Below, in pieces: positions 45,501-53,026 of a DNA stretch of 64,000 nt. Below the pieces are notes generated by a model. It was not told where the DNA came from, did no database searches, and saw only the letters and a list, made by a program, of their open reading frames with translations. The stretch lies in assembly GCF_004791695.1 (NCBI RefSeq), contig NZ_SRSO01000007.1, forward strand, positions 124,001 to 188,000, read 5' to 3'. The stretch is from Flavivirga rizhaonensis. GTDB taxonomy: Bacteria; Bacteroidota; Bacteroidia; Flavobacteriales; Flavobacteriaceae. The translations under genes and the position numbers were made by a program. Each line of letters starts with the position of its first letter. Position 1 is the stretch's first letter.

Positions 45501-45622
45501 TAGGAGCAGAATTACAAGCACCTTTGGCAGTCGCTTTGATAGGAGGTATGCTTTTAGGAACGCTGGTAAGTCTTTATTTTATACCCCTTTGTTATTACCA
45601 TTTTACCAAGAAAATAAGATGA
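42539..45622 (+). CDS. RND-family efflux transporter permease (AcrB/MexB-like)
   Basis: The protein has 1027 residues, the usual length, with twelve membrane helices in two halves. The start is MVKFLIHKPIAVLMTALGIL. Porter motifs follow, including VPVSLMPDID-like FIPVSLMPDIDIPEITVQMQ. TM4 carries GLVLGIGLMIDNSIIVIDNI, whose single Asp replaces the double Asp of proton relays in AcrB. A second-half helix has MSMIGIVVMSGIIINDSILK. The end, ALIGGMLLGTLVSLYFIPLC, is typical. The VxxIDNI/INDSILK pattern is common in Bacteroidota RND pumps. Substrate is unknown; the operon context with secreted peptides raises peptide or lipid export as possibilities. Confidence 0.92.
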   Translation: MVKFLIHKPIAVLMTALGILILGIYAFGFIPVSLMPDIDIPEITVQMQADNMSARQLEDAVLKPLRSRLMQVSHLKDIKSESSNESGIIKLSFTHGSNIDYSFIEVNEKIDRIIGTLPKTIKRPKVIKASTTDIPVFYLSMTVQEPVKLRKSSTIQNNNLYPVSQEFIDFNRFTNQVIRKRIEQVNEVAMVDVSGLITPEILIIPHQNKLDALGLSLDDLESSIKKNDLDIGSLLIKDNQYQYDVRLGTSLKDIKDIESIYIHKNNRIFQLKELAEVIEHPQNRTGLVLSNGKEAVTMAIIKQSDARMADLKTSLDNLLVHLKKDYPHIDFSITRDQTKLLDYAINNLLQSLLWGMLLAFGIMFLFLKNVKSPLLIGITIPTSIIVCLLFFHLLGISINIISLSGLVLGIGLMIDNSIIVIDNITQYRAQGYKLSKACVLGTNEVLKPLLSSALTTCAVFLPLVFLSGISGALFYDQAMAISIGLFVSLLVSIALLPVLYRLFHLKDTKKISKINRFLNKTNTLDYGALYEKGFRLVMKKQHISWGICLLLLVIAIGMFSSLPKSQMPALTSTETLFKIDWNEQINVEENKRRVLELLEPIQEKVVNHTTLVGTQQFLLDKDSEAKTSETTIYLQAKSQEELSHIKSHLNNFLTSEYPDIVYKYNEVDNIFSLIFSNKETPLVARLRHVENLGSDQNDQLKNIWYQVQANLEGIELKPIAWQEHITLVADQENLITYNVTPNVLFNTLKSAFNEREIISIVDNQNFVPVILGGDTKHIDDILSETTIKSQDHAVFRVKDFIKVVKAKDLKSIAGGTEGEYYPLEFNIEEEHVESTIANVKQIISNNKWYDVNFSGSFFSNQELMGELKIVLLISLVLLYFILASQFESFVLPLVILFEVPIDLAGAFLFLKLFGMSINLMSMIGIVVMSGIIINDSILKIDTIIQLQRQGYSLIKALLVAGKRRLKPILMTSLTTILALVPLLFSSGLGAELQAPLAVALIGGMLLGTLVSLYFIPLCYYHFTKKIR

Positions 45623-47136
45623 AATATATTAAAATAAAACAAATAAGTGTTGTAATAGGTATCGTATTAAGCTTTACAAAAATAGTGGCGCAACAAAACG
45701 ATACGTTATCTAATGGTATGCAACAAAGCATTACTCTTGATGCTATTTTAAAACTTGCCAGTAAAAAATCTTTAGATGTTTTTAAAGCTAAACGAAAATA
45801 TGGCGTTAATTATTGGCAATTTAGATCATTTAAATCGAGTTTGCTTCCTAAAATTGATTTTGAGACCAGACCGTTTACTTTTAATAGAGCTTTAATAGAG
45901 CGTTATGACTCCGAACAAAACATAGATGTCTTTAGGCAGCAACAAACTATAAATAGTTTTGCAAACCTTTCCATAAGTCAAAATATTCGGGCTACAGGCA
46001 CTCGCGTTTTTATTAATTCCAGTTTTAACAGGCTTGAAAATTTTGGTGATCTAGAAGTAGAAAACTATAGTGCAACACCAGTTAGAATAGGTTTGTCGCA
46101 ACCTATCATGGCATTTAACACCTTTAAATGGCAACAAAAAACGGAGCCCTTAGAATTTCAAAAAGCAAAACAGGATTTTCTATATGAATTACAGACTATT
46201 AATTTAAGATCGGTTGATCTATTTTTTAAATGGGCTTTGGCTAGTAAAAAGGTAGAAATAGCCAAAGAAAATAAAGCGTCTGCAGAAAAACTATTCAATA
46301 TTGGTAAAAAACGTTATGATTTAATTGCTATTGAACGCGATGAGCTTCTAAACCTAGAATTAGATGTATATAATGCGAATACGAACCTAACTCGTAATTT
46401 ACAAACTTTACAAAAAACAGAAGCAGAATTACAATTGTTTTTAAGAGATCAGTTACCACCACGTATTGTTCCAGAATTACCAGAATTAATTTCTAATTTG
46501 AATATAGATTTAAATAGAGCTATAGAATTAGCCTATCAAAACAATCCAGAAATACTCGATTTAAAAATTAGAAAAATTGAGGCTTTAAGAGATTTGGATC
46601 GCGCAATAAAAAATAACCGATTTGATCTATCATTAACAGCAAGTTATGGTTTAAACCAGCAGGCCAATACGTTTGTGGATGCTTACGGTAGGTTTTTAGA
46701 CCAGCAGATGGTTGCTATACAACTTAATGTACCCATATTGGATTGGGGTGAGCGTAAAGGGAGGGTAAAAACAGCCAAGATGAATAAAGATGTGATAGAT
46801 ATAGAATTACAGCAAAATGAAGACACTTATAAGCAGGATATCACTTTAAAAGTTTTAGACTTCAATCTTCAGAAAGAATTGGTATTTGGGGCTTTACGAA
46901 CCAGTGAGATCTCAAAAGAATCATATGATCTAACTCAAAAACGTTTTTTATCAGGACGTGTCGATTTTTTAAATTTAACAGCTTCCAGAAAAGCATGGCA
47001 ACTAGCCAATGAGAACTATATACAAGCTTTACAAAACTATTGGACATTGTATTATAAAGTGCAACAACTAACACTTTATAATTTTATTGAAGACAGCCCT
47101 CTAATGCAAGATTTTGATACCATACTTGAAGATTAA
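45619..47136 (+). CDS. TolC-family outer-membrane efflux protein of the RND exporter
   Basis: Starting at ATG 45619, which overlaps the pump stop (ATGA), gives 505 residues; a start at 45589 would add ten residues inside the pump gene. The signal peptide is QISVVIGIVLSFTKIVAQQ. OEP-type coiled helices and strand segments follow (SITLDAILKLASKKSLDVFK; SGRVDFLNLTASRKAWQLAN). It completes the adaptor-pump-duct set. The gene ends 24 bases before the small HTH gene that opens unit C. Confidence 0.92.
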   Translation: MKYIKIKQISVVIGIVLSFTKIVAQQNDTLSNGMQQSITLDAILKLASKKSLDVFKAKRKYGVNYWQFRSFKSSLLPKIDFETRPFTFNRALIERYDSEQNIDVFRQQQTINSFANLSISQNIRATGTRVFINSSFNRLENFGDLEVENYSATPVRIGLSQPIMAFNTFKWQQKTEPLEFQKAKQDFLYELQTINLRSVDLFFKWALASKKVEIAKENKASAEKLFNIGKKRYDLIAIERDELLNLELDVYNANTNLTRNLQTLQKTEAELQLFLRDQLPPRIVPELPELISNLNIDLNRAIELAYQNNPEILDLKIRKIEALRDLDRAIKNNRFDLSLTASYGLNQQANTFVDAYGRFLDQQMVAIQLNVPILDWGERKGRVKTAKMNKDVIDIELQQNEDTYKQDITLKVLDFNLQKELVFGALRTSEISKESYDLTQKRFLSGRVDFLNLTASRKAWQLANENYIQALQNYWTLYYKVQQLTLYNFIEDSPLMQDFDTILED

Positions 47137-47160
47137 TTAATTTAGACATTAAAGTTAATT

Positions 47161-47361
47161 ATGACCTACGCTGAAAGAAAAGAAAAAGAAACTCATTTGC
47201 TATATCTAATAGAACATGAAAGACTTTGTTCATTAAAAAAAGTAGCGAATGATTACAGTTGTAGTATAAGAACCGTAAAACGAATGCTCTCAAATTTACG
47301 AGAAGAGGGCTATTCCATCATCTATTGCAGAAAAAGCAATAAATATTTTCTTAAAAAATAG
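47161..47361 (+). CDS. Small helix-turn-helix protein heading unit C
   Basis: The protein has 66 residues. Residues 20-55 form a DeoR/HTH_11-like helix-turn-helix: LCSLKKVANDYSCSIRTVKR, then MLSNLREEGYSII and a short wing (YCRKSNKYFLKK). It lies alone, has no partner domain and sits just upstream of the noncoding leader of the unit C peptide. A near-identical but N-terminally shortened copy precedes unit E (54489-54641), so the gene travels with the leader. It may regulate the peptide genes by binding the dyads in that leader; a possible tgacagaatctgtccc dyad begins a few bases after its stop. Confidence 0.78.
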   Translation: MTYAERKEKETHLLYLIEHERLCSLKKVANDYSCSIRTVKRMLSNLREEGYSIIYCRKSNKYFLKK

Positions 47362-47365
47362 CAAA

Positions 47366-47382
47366 GTGACAGAATCTGTCCC
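47366..47382. promoter_or_regulatory. Small dyad after the HTH gene, unit C
   Basis: gacag-aat-ctgtc is a perfect 5-base-arm dyad. The copy after the shortened HTH gene in unit E reads gacaa-aat-ttgtc. Both halves changed together, so pairing or protein-binding symmetry is kept. It could be an operator for the HTH protein or a small hairpin. Confidence 0.5.
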
Positions 47383-47418
47383 TCAAACACATTTTATTTG
47401 TATGGTACAAATATAAAA

Positions 47419-47580
47419 CCTCTGAGCTATTTAATATGTTAAAAAATATAATCACAAATTGTTTAACTAAAAATTCATGCCAATGACATAAATAAAAAAT
47501 ACCCAGAGGAAGTCTTTAATTTTTTAGGCTAAATAGTTTTAAGTTTAAAACTATTTGATATTCTACAAAGGTAGTATTTC
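47419..47580 (+). promoter_or_regulatory. Conserved noncoding leader upstream of peptide C
   Basis: It begins with cctctgag at 47419-47426 and ends its long-range dyad with cccagagg at 47502-47509. A hairpin with 12-base arms, aaatagttttaa / ttaaaactattt, lies at 47531-47556. It is followed by a promoter-like block, ctacaaaggtagtatttcc, at about 47563. The internal box ataatcacaaattgtttaac is also in units D and E and partly in A. The start codon is about 55 bases beyond the block. Confidence 0.7.
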
Positions 47581-47635
47581 CTATAGACTTTTGTTTAGTA
47601 TTAAAATATTTTTCAACAATTTAAATTTAACAGAA

Positions 47636-48031
47636 ATGAAAAGAATAATAGGGTTTTTAGGAATAGTAGTGTTTGCAATTGCTTTATCTTTTAGCATGAA
47701 GATAAATACAAGCTCAAACACTAAATTAGCTAATTTAATGACTATAAATTATGCCAACGCCGAACCAGGAGGTGCGTGGGATAAAACTAAAAGAACACCA
47801 TGCGATCCAATATGGAGAACCAATACTTATAGCTATTGGGCAAATTTGGCATCTTTGACATCTATAATTTCAGAAATTGAAAGTAATGGTCAAACAGTTA
47901 CAGGTACGCAATCATATAATGGGGGTTTTGTAATAACTGCGGAAGCCTATGAAGAAGTTGAACAGGAGAAAAAAGATTGTGTTCAAGGTTGGGGGTTTTG
48001 TTTCACAAAGACCCCTTGTGGTGACGTTTAA
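47636..48031 (+). CDS. NVEALA-like secreted peptide precursor, unit C
   Basis: From ATG 47636 the protein has 131 residues; the frame is open upstream to 47555 but nothing there resembles a leader. The hydrophobic helix is IIGFLGIVVFAIALSFSM, then polar residues and TKLANLMTINYANAE, with ANA as the likely cleavage site. The mature part (about 88 residues) is longer than the others, Trp/Tyr-rich, with four Cys (TPCDP; KDCVQGWGFCFT; TPCGD). Three of the four lie in the last 20 residues. A perfect 32-base palindrome follows before the propeller gene. Confidence 0.75.
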   Translation: MKRIIGFLGIVVFAIALSFSMKINTSSNTKLANLMTINYANAEPGGAWDKTKRTPCDPIWRTNTYSYWANLASLTSIISEIESNGQTVTGTQSYNGGFVITAEAYEEVEQEKKDCVQGWGFCFTKTPCGDV

Positions 48032-48052
48032 CAATGCAAATAACTAAGTCAA

Positions 48053-48084
48053 AAAAATACCAATACGATCGTATTGGTATTTTT
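48053..48084. terminator. Intercistronic hairpin after peptide C
   Basis: This is a perfect 32-base palindrome: arms aaaaataccaatac and gtattggtattttt around gatc. It is the strongest of the four hairpins that separate peptide and propeller genes. Confidence 0.8.
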
Positions 48085-48104
48085 ACATTAGAATATCTAA
48101 AGAA

Positions 48105-49361
48105 ATGAAAAAGCTAAACACATTTATACGATTAATTCTTTTATTAACATTGGTAATAGGTTGTGATAAAAACAAGAAGAGCCCCTATAAAACCATTAAA
48201 ATGGGAGCAATTAAAGACTCCATAAGTATCGAAATAGATAAAAAAATTGCTATTAAAAATTTTTGTTCATTTTTTAAAAAGCAAGAACTTATCAAACTGG
48301 AAACCACTGAAGCTTCATTAGTATCTAGCATAGCTAAAATTGTAAAGCATAAAGACAATATATACGTGTTTGATTGGCATACGGATTATAGTGTATTATG
48401 CTTTAATGGTAAGGGTAAATTTAAATTTAAGCTCAAAAAACTGGGTAAAGGTCCACATGAATATTTTGACTACAATTATGGAGATATTAATGATTATACT
48501 GGTGATATAGAATTATTAGCTAATGGACATCGTCATTTAATAGTTTATGATTCTTTAGGTAATTTTAAGGAGAAAATTAAAATACCTTACAGCTCAAATA
48601 GCTTTTGTAGCCTTAAAGACAAACGCTATTTTTATAAAGGCTATATAGAAAATAAAGAAGAAGATTTTAATTTTAGACTTTACAGTACTGATAACAAATG
48701 TAAAAATATACTAGCTAAGTATTTACCATATAAAGTATCGAAAGATCCTGAAGCAAGTTCTGGTTATGTTTATGGATTTTCTAAAGTTAAAAAAGGAGAA
48801 TATCGATTTGTAGAGGCGTTTAATGATACAATATACAAGATAGACACCACTTCTTTTTCATCTTTATATAAGCTAACATTTAATGGATATGAAAGGAATA
48901 AACCCTACGATTTTATGTATAATAACAATAAATTTGGAAAAAAAAGAGAGTGGGCTAGAAAATTAAAAATACCAAACCTTAAAACATTTTATGAATTTAA
49001 AGACTACATAGCTGGTTCTTATATTACAAATTTAGAGAAGTCTGCTTATATAAAATATTTTATATACGATAAAAAAAACAAAACAACATTATATAATGGC
49101 TATGGGGTTAGTTTTTCTAATCAGATAAGTGTGAGTATTTCTGAGATATTACCAAAAATAACTTTAAATGGCATGCCCGCCACCCACATATCTCCAGATA
49201 GAATAGAACGTTCCATTAAAAACTTAGCAATAGATTTACTTTATAAGAATAAAAAAGAAGAAGTAAGAGAAACTTTAAGATCTTATTTTGACTATGATGG
49301 CAATATTACAGCAAATCCTTATATCATCACTTATAAACCTGAAAAAAATGAGGATAAATAA
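48105..49361 (+). CDS. 6-bladed beta-propeller lipoprotein, unit C
   Basis: The protein has 418 residues with a type II signal peptide ending in LVIGC. The hallmark is FKFKLKKLGKGPHEYFDYNY. It is diverged from the A and B propellers and lacks their GMPFWP block. A central region reads YVYGFSKVKKGEYRFVEAFN, and the C-terminus is NPYIITYKPEKNEDK in place of NPILM. The stop overlaps the start of the CxxC gene by 14 bases, so the two are translationally coupled. Confidence 0.84.
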   Translation: MKKLNTFIRLILLLTLVIGCDKNKKSPYKTIKMGAIKDSISIEIDKKIAIKNFCSFFKKQELIKLETTEASLVSSIAKIVKHKDNIYVFDWHTDYSVLCFNGKGKFKFKLKKLGKGPHEYFDYNYGDINDYTGDIELLANGHRHLIVYDSLGNFKEKIKIPYSSNSFCSLKDKRYFYKGYIENKEEDFNFRLYSTDNKCKNILAKYLPYKVSKDPEASSGYVYGFSKVKKGEYRFVEAFNDTIYKIDTTSFSSLYKLTFNGYERNKPYDFMYNNNKFGKKREWARKLKIPNLKTFYEFKDYIAGSYITNLEKSAYIKYFIYDKKNKTTLYNGYGVSFSNQISVSISEILPKITLNGMPATHISPDRIERSIKNLAIDLLYKNKKEEVRETLRSYFDYDGNITANPYIITYKPEKNEDK

Positions 49362-49908
49362 AAATAATATCTTAATCATAGCATTTATTTATATACTCCT
49401 ATTCTTCACATCATGTAAAAAGACTGTTCAATCGAAAGAGTTACAAAATAAAAGTATGTATAGTGAAAACACGAATTTAAATTCTAAAATCCTAAAAATG
49501 TTACAGCATGATAAGGTCTTTTACAATAAAATTAAAGATTTAACTGAGGAAACATCTAAACTATTCTTTTGTTATTCTAAACATGAATGTAGCACATGTA
49601 TCGATAATGCCTTTTTGGACATATATACCCTGACTAAAGATCATGCCTTTTTTAATGATGCAATAGTAATAACTCCAGAACTTGAAGAAAAAGAATTACA
49701 AAACCTAAACAGACGTTATGATAGTAAAATAGAGTTTATTAATCATAAAGATATTATTTGGGATAACAACTATTTAAATAATGCGAGTAACTTATCTCTT
49801 TTCTTTGTTATTAACCAAGAGACCAAAGTAGAAAATGCTTTTATTTACAAAAGACGAAACACTAAATTAAACACTAGGTATTTTAGGCATTTAAAAAACA
49901 TCTACTAA
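49348..49908 (+). CDS. CxxC thioredoxin-like lipoprotein, unit C
   Basis: Starting at ATG 49348, inside the propeller gene, gives 186 residues: MRINKNNILIIAFIYILLFF, ending the type II signal peptide at TSC. A start at 49288 would put 20 unrelated residues before the signal peptide. The CxxC lies in SKHECSTCIDNAFLDIYTL. The rest (VITPELEEKELQNLNRRYDS; NLSLFFVINQETKVENAFIY) fits the alpha/beta pattern of a thioredoxin fold. No clear cis-Pro is seen before the LSLFFV strand. Probably a lipoprotein facing the periplasm. Confidence 0.72.
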   Translation: MRINKNNILIIAFIYILLFFTSCKKTVQSKELQNKSMYSENTNLNSKILKMLQHDKVFYNKIKDLTEETSKLFFCYSKHECSTCIDNAFLDIYTLTKDHAFFNDAIVITPELEEKELQNLNRRYDSKIEFINHKDIIWDNNYLNNASNLSLFFVINQETKVENAFIYKRRNTKLNTRYFRHLKNIY

Positions 49909-50229
49909 CTTTCTATTTAACAAATGAGCCTGAAAAAAAATCCCCTTTAATTATTCTTTCTTTATTTACTTTAATATTTGGAGAATTCTGGATTGCTATA
50001 GTGGTAATGTTAACCGTCATAAGTAGAAAATGCTTATGTCTTTATTATAAAAGAACAATTAGTGAACTGATTAGAACAATTTATACCCCGCAAATTGGTC
50101 TGTGAGAATATACTTTTAAACAATGAAAGTTTTATTGCTAAAAACTAGAAATATAGTTAGTCTATGTTATAATAACCAGGACAGCTATAATTAGTAGTAA
50201 GATATACAATATATGAACTTACAGAAAAA
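49909..50229. other. Intergenic region with a possible membrane-protein remnant
   Basis: An open frame without ATG at about 49924-50104 encodes a hydrophobic segment (SPLIILSLFTLIFGEFWIAI, then VVMLTVISRKCLCLYYKRTI) and stops after IYTPQIGL. I do not recognise it, and it may be the tail of a lost gene. The remaining DNA up to the leader of unit D shows no other gene. Confidence 0.3.
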
Positions 50230-50445
50230 CCTCTGAGTATTAAAAAATTAAAAAAGTATAATCACATATTGTTTAACTAAAAAATGAGCTTATGAAATAA
50301 ACCCAAACAAACACTCAGAGGAAGAATTTTATTTCGTGCTTGACACGGAATCTATTAAATTGAATCTGAATTTTAAAGATTTATAATTCTTAAAATGACT
50401 TAAACAAATATAAGTTATTAATATGTTTTGCAAAGTAGCATATCT
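50230..50445 (+). promoter_or_regulatory. Conserved noncoding leader upstream of peptide D
   Basis: The dyad is perfect here: cctctgagt (50230-50238) and actcagagg (50313-50321), about 75 bases apart. Between them lies ataatcacatattgtttaac. The 3' part is diverged from units C and E, but the promoter-like block survives as tatgttttgcaaagtagcat near 50423-50442. No HTH gene precedes this copy. Confidence 0.65.
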
Positions 50446-50515
50446 CTTTTATAAACTTTGTTAAAGTAAATAAATTTAAGAGGAAAACCCTCATTAACAA
50501 TTTAAATTAAATAAA

Positions 50516-50818
50516 ATGAAAAAAGTAATTGGAAGCTTTATTGTTTTAGCCTTAGCGGCTGGATTTTATATAAATACGCAAAGTGATAATTTAGAAGCAA
50601 ATGGTGATTATGTGTTGGATCAATTGTTTACTAAAGCTCATGCGCAAAATGAGGGAGGAGGAGGAATTCCCCCAGGAGGAAACCCTACAGAAGGAACTTG
50701 TACTATAACTACAATAATAACGGATAGTAACGGAAAAGAAATATCCAGAACATCAAAGCCTGGTGTTTCTAATGAATGTCCATCTGGATCAAGTGTATGC
50801 GAATATTCTTGTACATGA
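50516..50818 (+). CDS. NVEALA-like secreted peptide precursor, unit D
   Basis: The protein has 100 residues. The leader has a hydrophobic helix (VIGSFIVLALAAGFYI), a polar stretch and YVLDQLFTKAHAQ, where AHA replaces ANA. The mature part opens with a Gly/Pro-rich run (NEGGGGIPPGGNPTEG) and then has four Cys (TCTITT; NECPSG; VCEYSC). The C-terminal CPSGSSVCEYSCT is strongly Cys-clustered. It differs from A, C and E in both leader and core, so it is the most distant member. A 14-bp hairpin follows, then the propeller gene. Confidence 0.72.
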   Translation: MKKVIGSFIVLALAAGFYINTQSDNLEANGDYVLDQLFTKAHAQNEGGGGIPPGGNPTEGTCTITTIITDSNGKEISRTSKPGVSNECPSGSSVCEYSCT

Positions 50819-50869
50819 TAGCAGATTAATAATAAAGAAAAAATAGAGTATTGTTATATTTTTTTTTAA

Positions 50870-50912
50870 TCAAACATCAACATGGATATTTAAAACATAT
50901 GTTGATGTTTGA
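50870..50912. terminator. Intercistronic hairpin after peptide D
   Basis: Perfect 14-base arms (tcaaacatcaacat / atgttgatgtttga) flank a 15-base loop. It lies between the peptide and propeller genes, as in the other units. Confidence 0.7.
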
Positions 50913-50962
50913 TAAAATTAAAGTAAAAAGTTATTAAATAACATTTAACGATTAACACAAAA

Positions 50963-52249
50963 ATGAAGAGTTTTCAATCAAATCTATTATATAAAAAATA
51001 TAATGTAATTATTTGTATCATAGTTGCAATTATACTGTTTAATTGCAAGGAAGATAAATCTAGAATACCCAGAGAATTAAGGAATGAGCAACAACAAGAT
51101 TTAACCAATGATGATTTAGATATTATACCAGTAGATTACTCATCTGTAAAAAAAATAGTAATACCAGAAAATTCTTTTTCAAAAGAATTAAAACTAGAAG
51201 GTAAAAAAATAATAGATACAGCGTGGTATGTACCTTTGCAAACAACAAGTAAAAGTTTGTTAGGTCAAATTTTAAAAATTGAAATTCATGATGATAAAAT
51301 ATTTGTTTTAGAAAAAACAAGATCTCGTTTATTAGTGTTTTCTAATAAAGGAAGATTTTTAAATCAAATAGGTGCTAAGGGACATGGTCCACATGAATAT
51401 AATGTTATAAGAGATTTTTGTCTTGATAAAAAAAACAAAAAAGCAATTGTTTATGATGACAGAGCGTCTAAGCTCGCTTATTATAATTACGATGGGAGTT
51501 TTAGTAAGAAGGAATCTTTTCCTTTAAGATGTTGGAATTTTTCTTTACATGATGATGTTTTTTTCTTTTATATAGGTGTTAGTGATAATGAACACCTACT
51601 GTATGCCCAAGAATACAACTTAGCTATAAAACCTATTAATAGTCAGGTTATAAAAAAGTTTAGTATTCCCGTGGATCCAAATAAAGCAATTTTTGCTAAT
51701 CAAAATTATTTTAATTCTAACTCAGAATCATTAACATTTTCACTCGGTATAGAAAAAAATATAATATATAAAATTAGTGAAGAAGAAGTCATTCCAGAAT
51801 ATAAAATAATTTTCGACAAACATCAAATTACAGAAGAGCATTTAAAAGATACTGAATTCAGGAATAATTTAGCGAAAACTTCTAAAAAACTAGGGTTAGC
51901 TATTTATAGTGGAAATCATTTATTAAGTAATAATTATATCTACCTTAGATATTCGTATAATAATAAGTTTAATCATTTGATTTATAATAAAAAATCTAAA
52001 AAAAATATTATATGGAATGAGTATACTTCTAATGATCCATATTCTTTATTCGAGATAAATCCATTATATTTAATTTATAACGAAGATATATTCGTAACAG
52101 CAATTGATTCCGATATTTTTCCAAATTTATCCCCGAAAATTGTAGAAGATAAGGACAAAAGATTTAAGAATCTTTGTGCTTCTGTTAAAGAAAGTGATAA
52201 TCCAATTTTATTATTTTATAAAATAAGAGATATGGATTATGAACAATAG
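50963..52249 (+). CDS. 6-bladed beta-propeller lipoprotein, unit D
   Basis: The protein has 428 residues. The type II signal peptide is preceded by a longer N-region and ends in IILFNC. The hallmark is FLNQIGAKGHGPHEYNVIRD. A second blade reads ASKLAYYNYDGSFSKKE. The C-terminus is SDNPILLFYKI, matching the DNPIL ending of the A and B propellers. The stop overlaps the CxxC gene by 11 bases. No enzymatic residues are apparent. Confidence 0.85.
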   Translation: MKSFQSNLLYKKYNVIICIIVAIILFNCKEDKSRIPRELRNEQQQDLTNDDLDIIPVDYSSVKKIVIPENSFSKELKLEGKKIIDTAWYVPLQTTSKSLLGQILKIEIHDDKIFVLEKTRSRLLVFSNKGRFLNQIGAKGHGPHEYNVIRDFCLDKKNKKAIVYDDRASKLAYYNYDGSFSKKESFPLRCWNFSLHDDVFFFYIGVSDNEHLLYAQEYNLAIKPINSQVIKKFSIPVDPNKAIFANQNYFNSNSESLTFSLGIEKNIIYKISEEEVIPEYKIIFDKHQITEEHLKDTEFRNNLAKTSKKLGLAIYSGNHLLSNNYIYLRYSYNNKFNHLIYNKKSKKNIIWNEYTSNDPYSLFEINPLYLIYNEDIFVTAIDSDIFPNLSPKIVEDKDKRFKNLCASVKESDNPILLFYKIRDMDYEQ

Positions 52250-52802
52250 TGATAAAATCATTTTTGGGAGTCAAACGAAAGTAATATTCTTGTCTTTTTT
52301 AATTTTAGCCAGTTGTAATAATATTGGGGAAAGAAAAATAACAAAAGAGTTTGAACGAAAAGGTGATTCAATAAGGGGGGATTTTACACTTTCTTCTTTT
52401 AATGACTCTATAAAGTTATTTAATGATTTACCCAAGCCTAGTGTTGTTATGAGGTATTCTGAACTTAATTGCAGTGTTTGTATTGATTCAACTGTAGCTT
52501 ATGTTAAAAAATTAGAACAAGATCTTGGAATTCCTGTAACTTATATTTCAAGCTATTCAAATAGAAGGGATGTCATATTGTTTAAGGAATTAAACGATAT
52601 TAAAAGTAGTGTTTATAAAACTAATTTTATTTCAAAATATGATTCATTGAATGCCCCTTATTTATATGTTATTGATGATGACCTTGTACAAAAATCAGTG
52701 TTTATTCCAAAAAAAGAAGAGATGGGTGAATATATGGACTACCTTAAATACATTGTTAAACATTATTTTGAAGAATCTCTTAATACGTATAAAAGTAAAT
52801 AA
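52239..52802 (+). CDS. CxxC thioredoxin-like lipoprotein, unit D
   Basis: The protein has 187 residues. A signal peptide ends at FLILASC, so a lipoprotein is likely. The redox motif is in YSELNCSVCIDSTVAYVKKL, following the strand SVVMRYS. The strand NAPYLYVIDDDLVQ contains a Pro at the position where a cis-Pro is expected. The C-terminal helix is GEYMDYLKYIVKHYFEE. It resembles the unit A protein in layout (strand, CxxCI, helix, then FIPKKEE near the end; unit A has FIPIKEK). Confidence 0.75.
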   Translation: MNNSDKIIFGSQTKVIFLSFLILASCNNIGERKITKEFERKGDSIRGDFTLSSFNDSIKLFNDLPKPSVVMRYSELNCSVCIDSTVAYVKKLEQDLGIPVTYISSYSNRRDVILFKELNDIKSSVYKTNFISKYDSLNAPYLYVIDDDLVQKSVFIPKKEEMGEYMDYLKYIVKHYFEESLNTYKSK

Positions 52803-53026
52803 GTTTTTAAAAAGAATTAAATAATTTTAAAATGTATTTGTTGGTAGATAAAAGCTTAAATATCTCACAGATAAAATAGAGTCCTATTTTTTTGTGTAAA
52901 TTCTAATTTAAGAGTGACTAATTTCTTGATAAACCAAAATTATCTAAAAGTTATTTAATAACTACATCTAGAAATTTACGTAGTAACAATATTATAAATT
53001 AATTTAGCCTAACTTATGATAATGAA

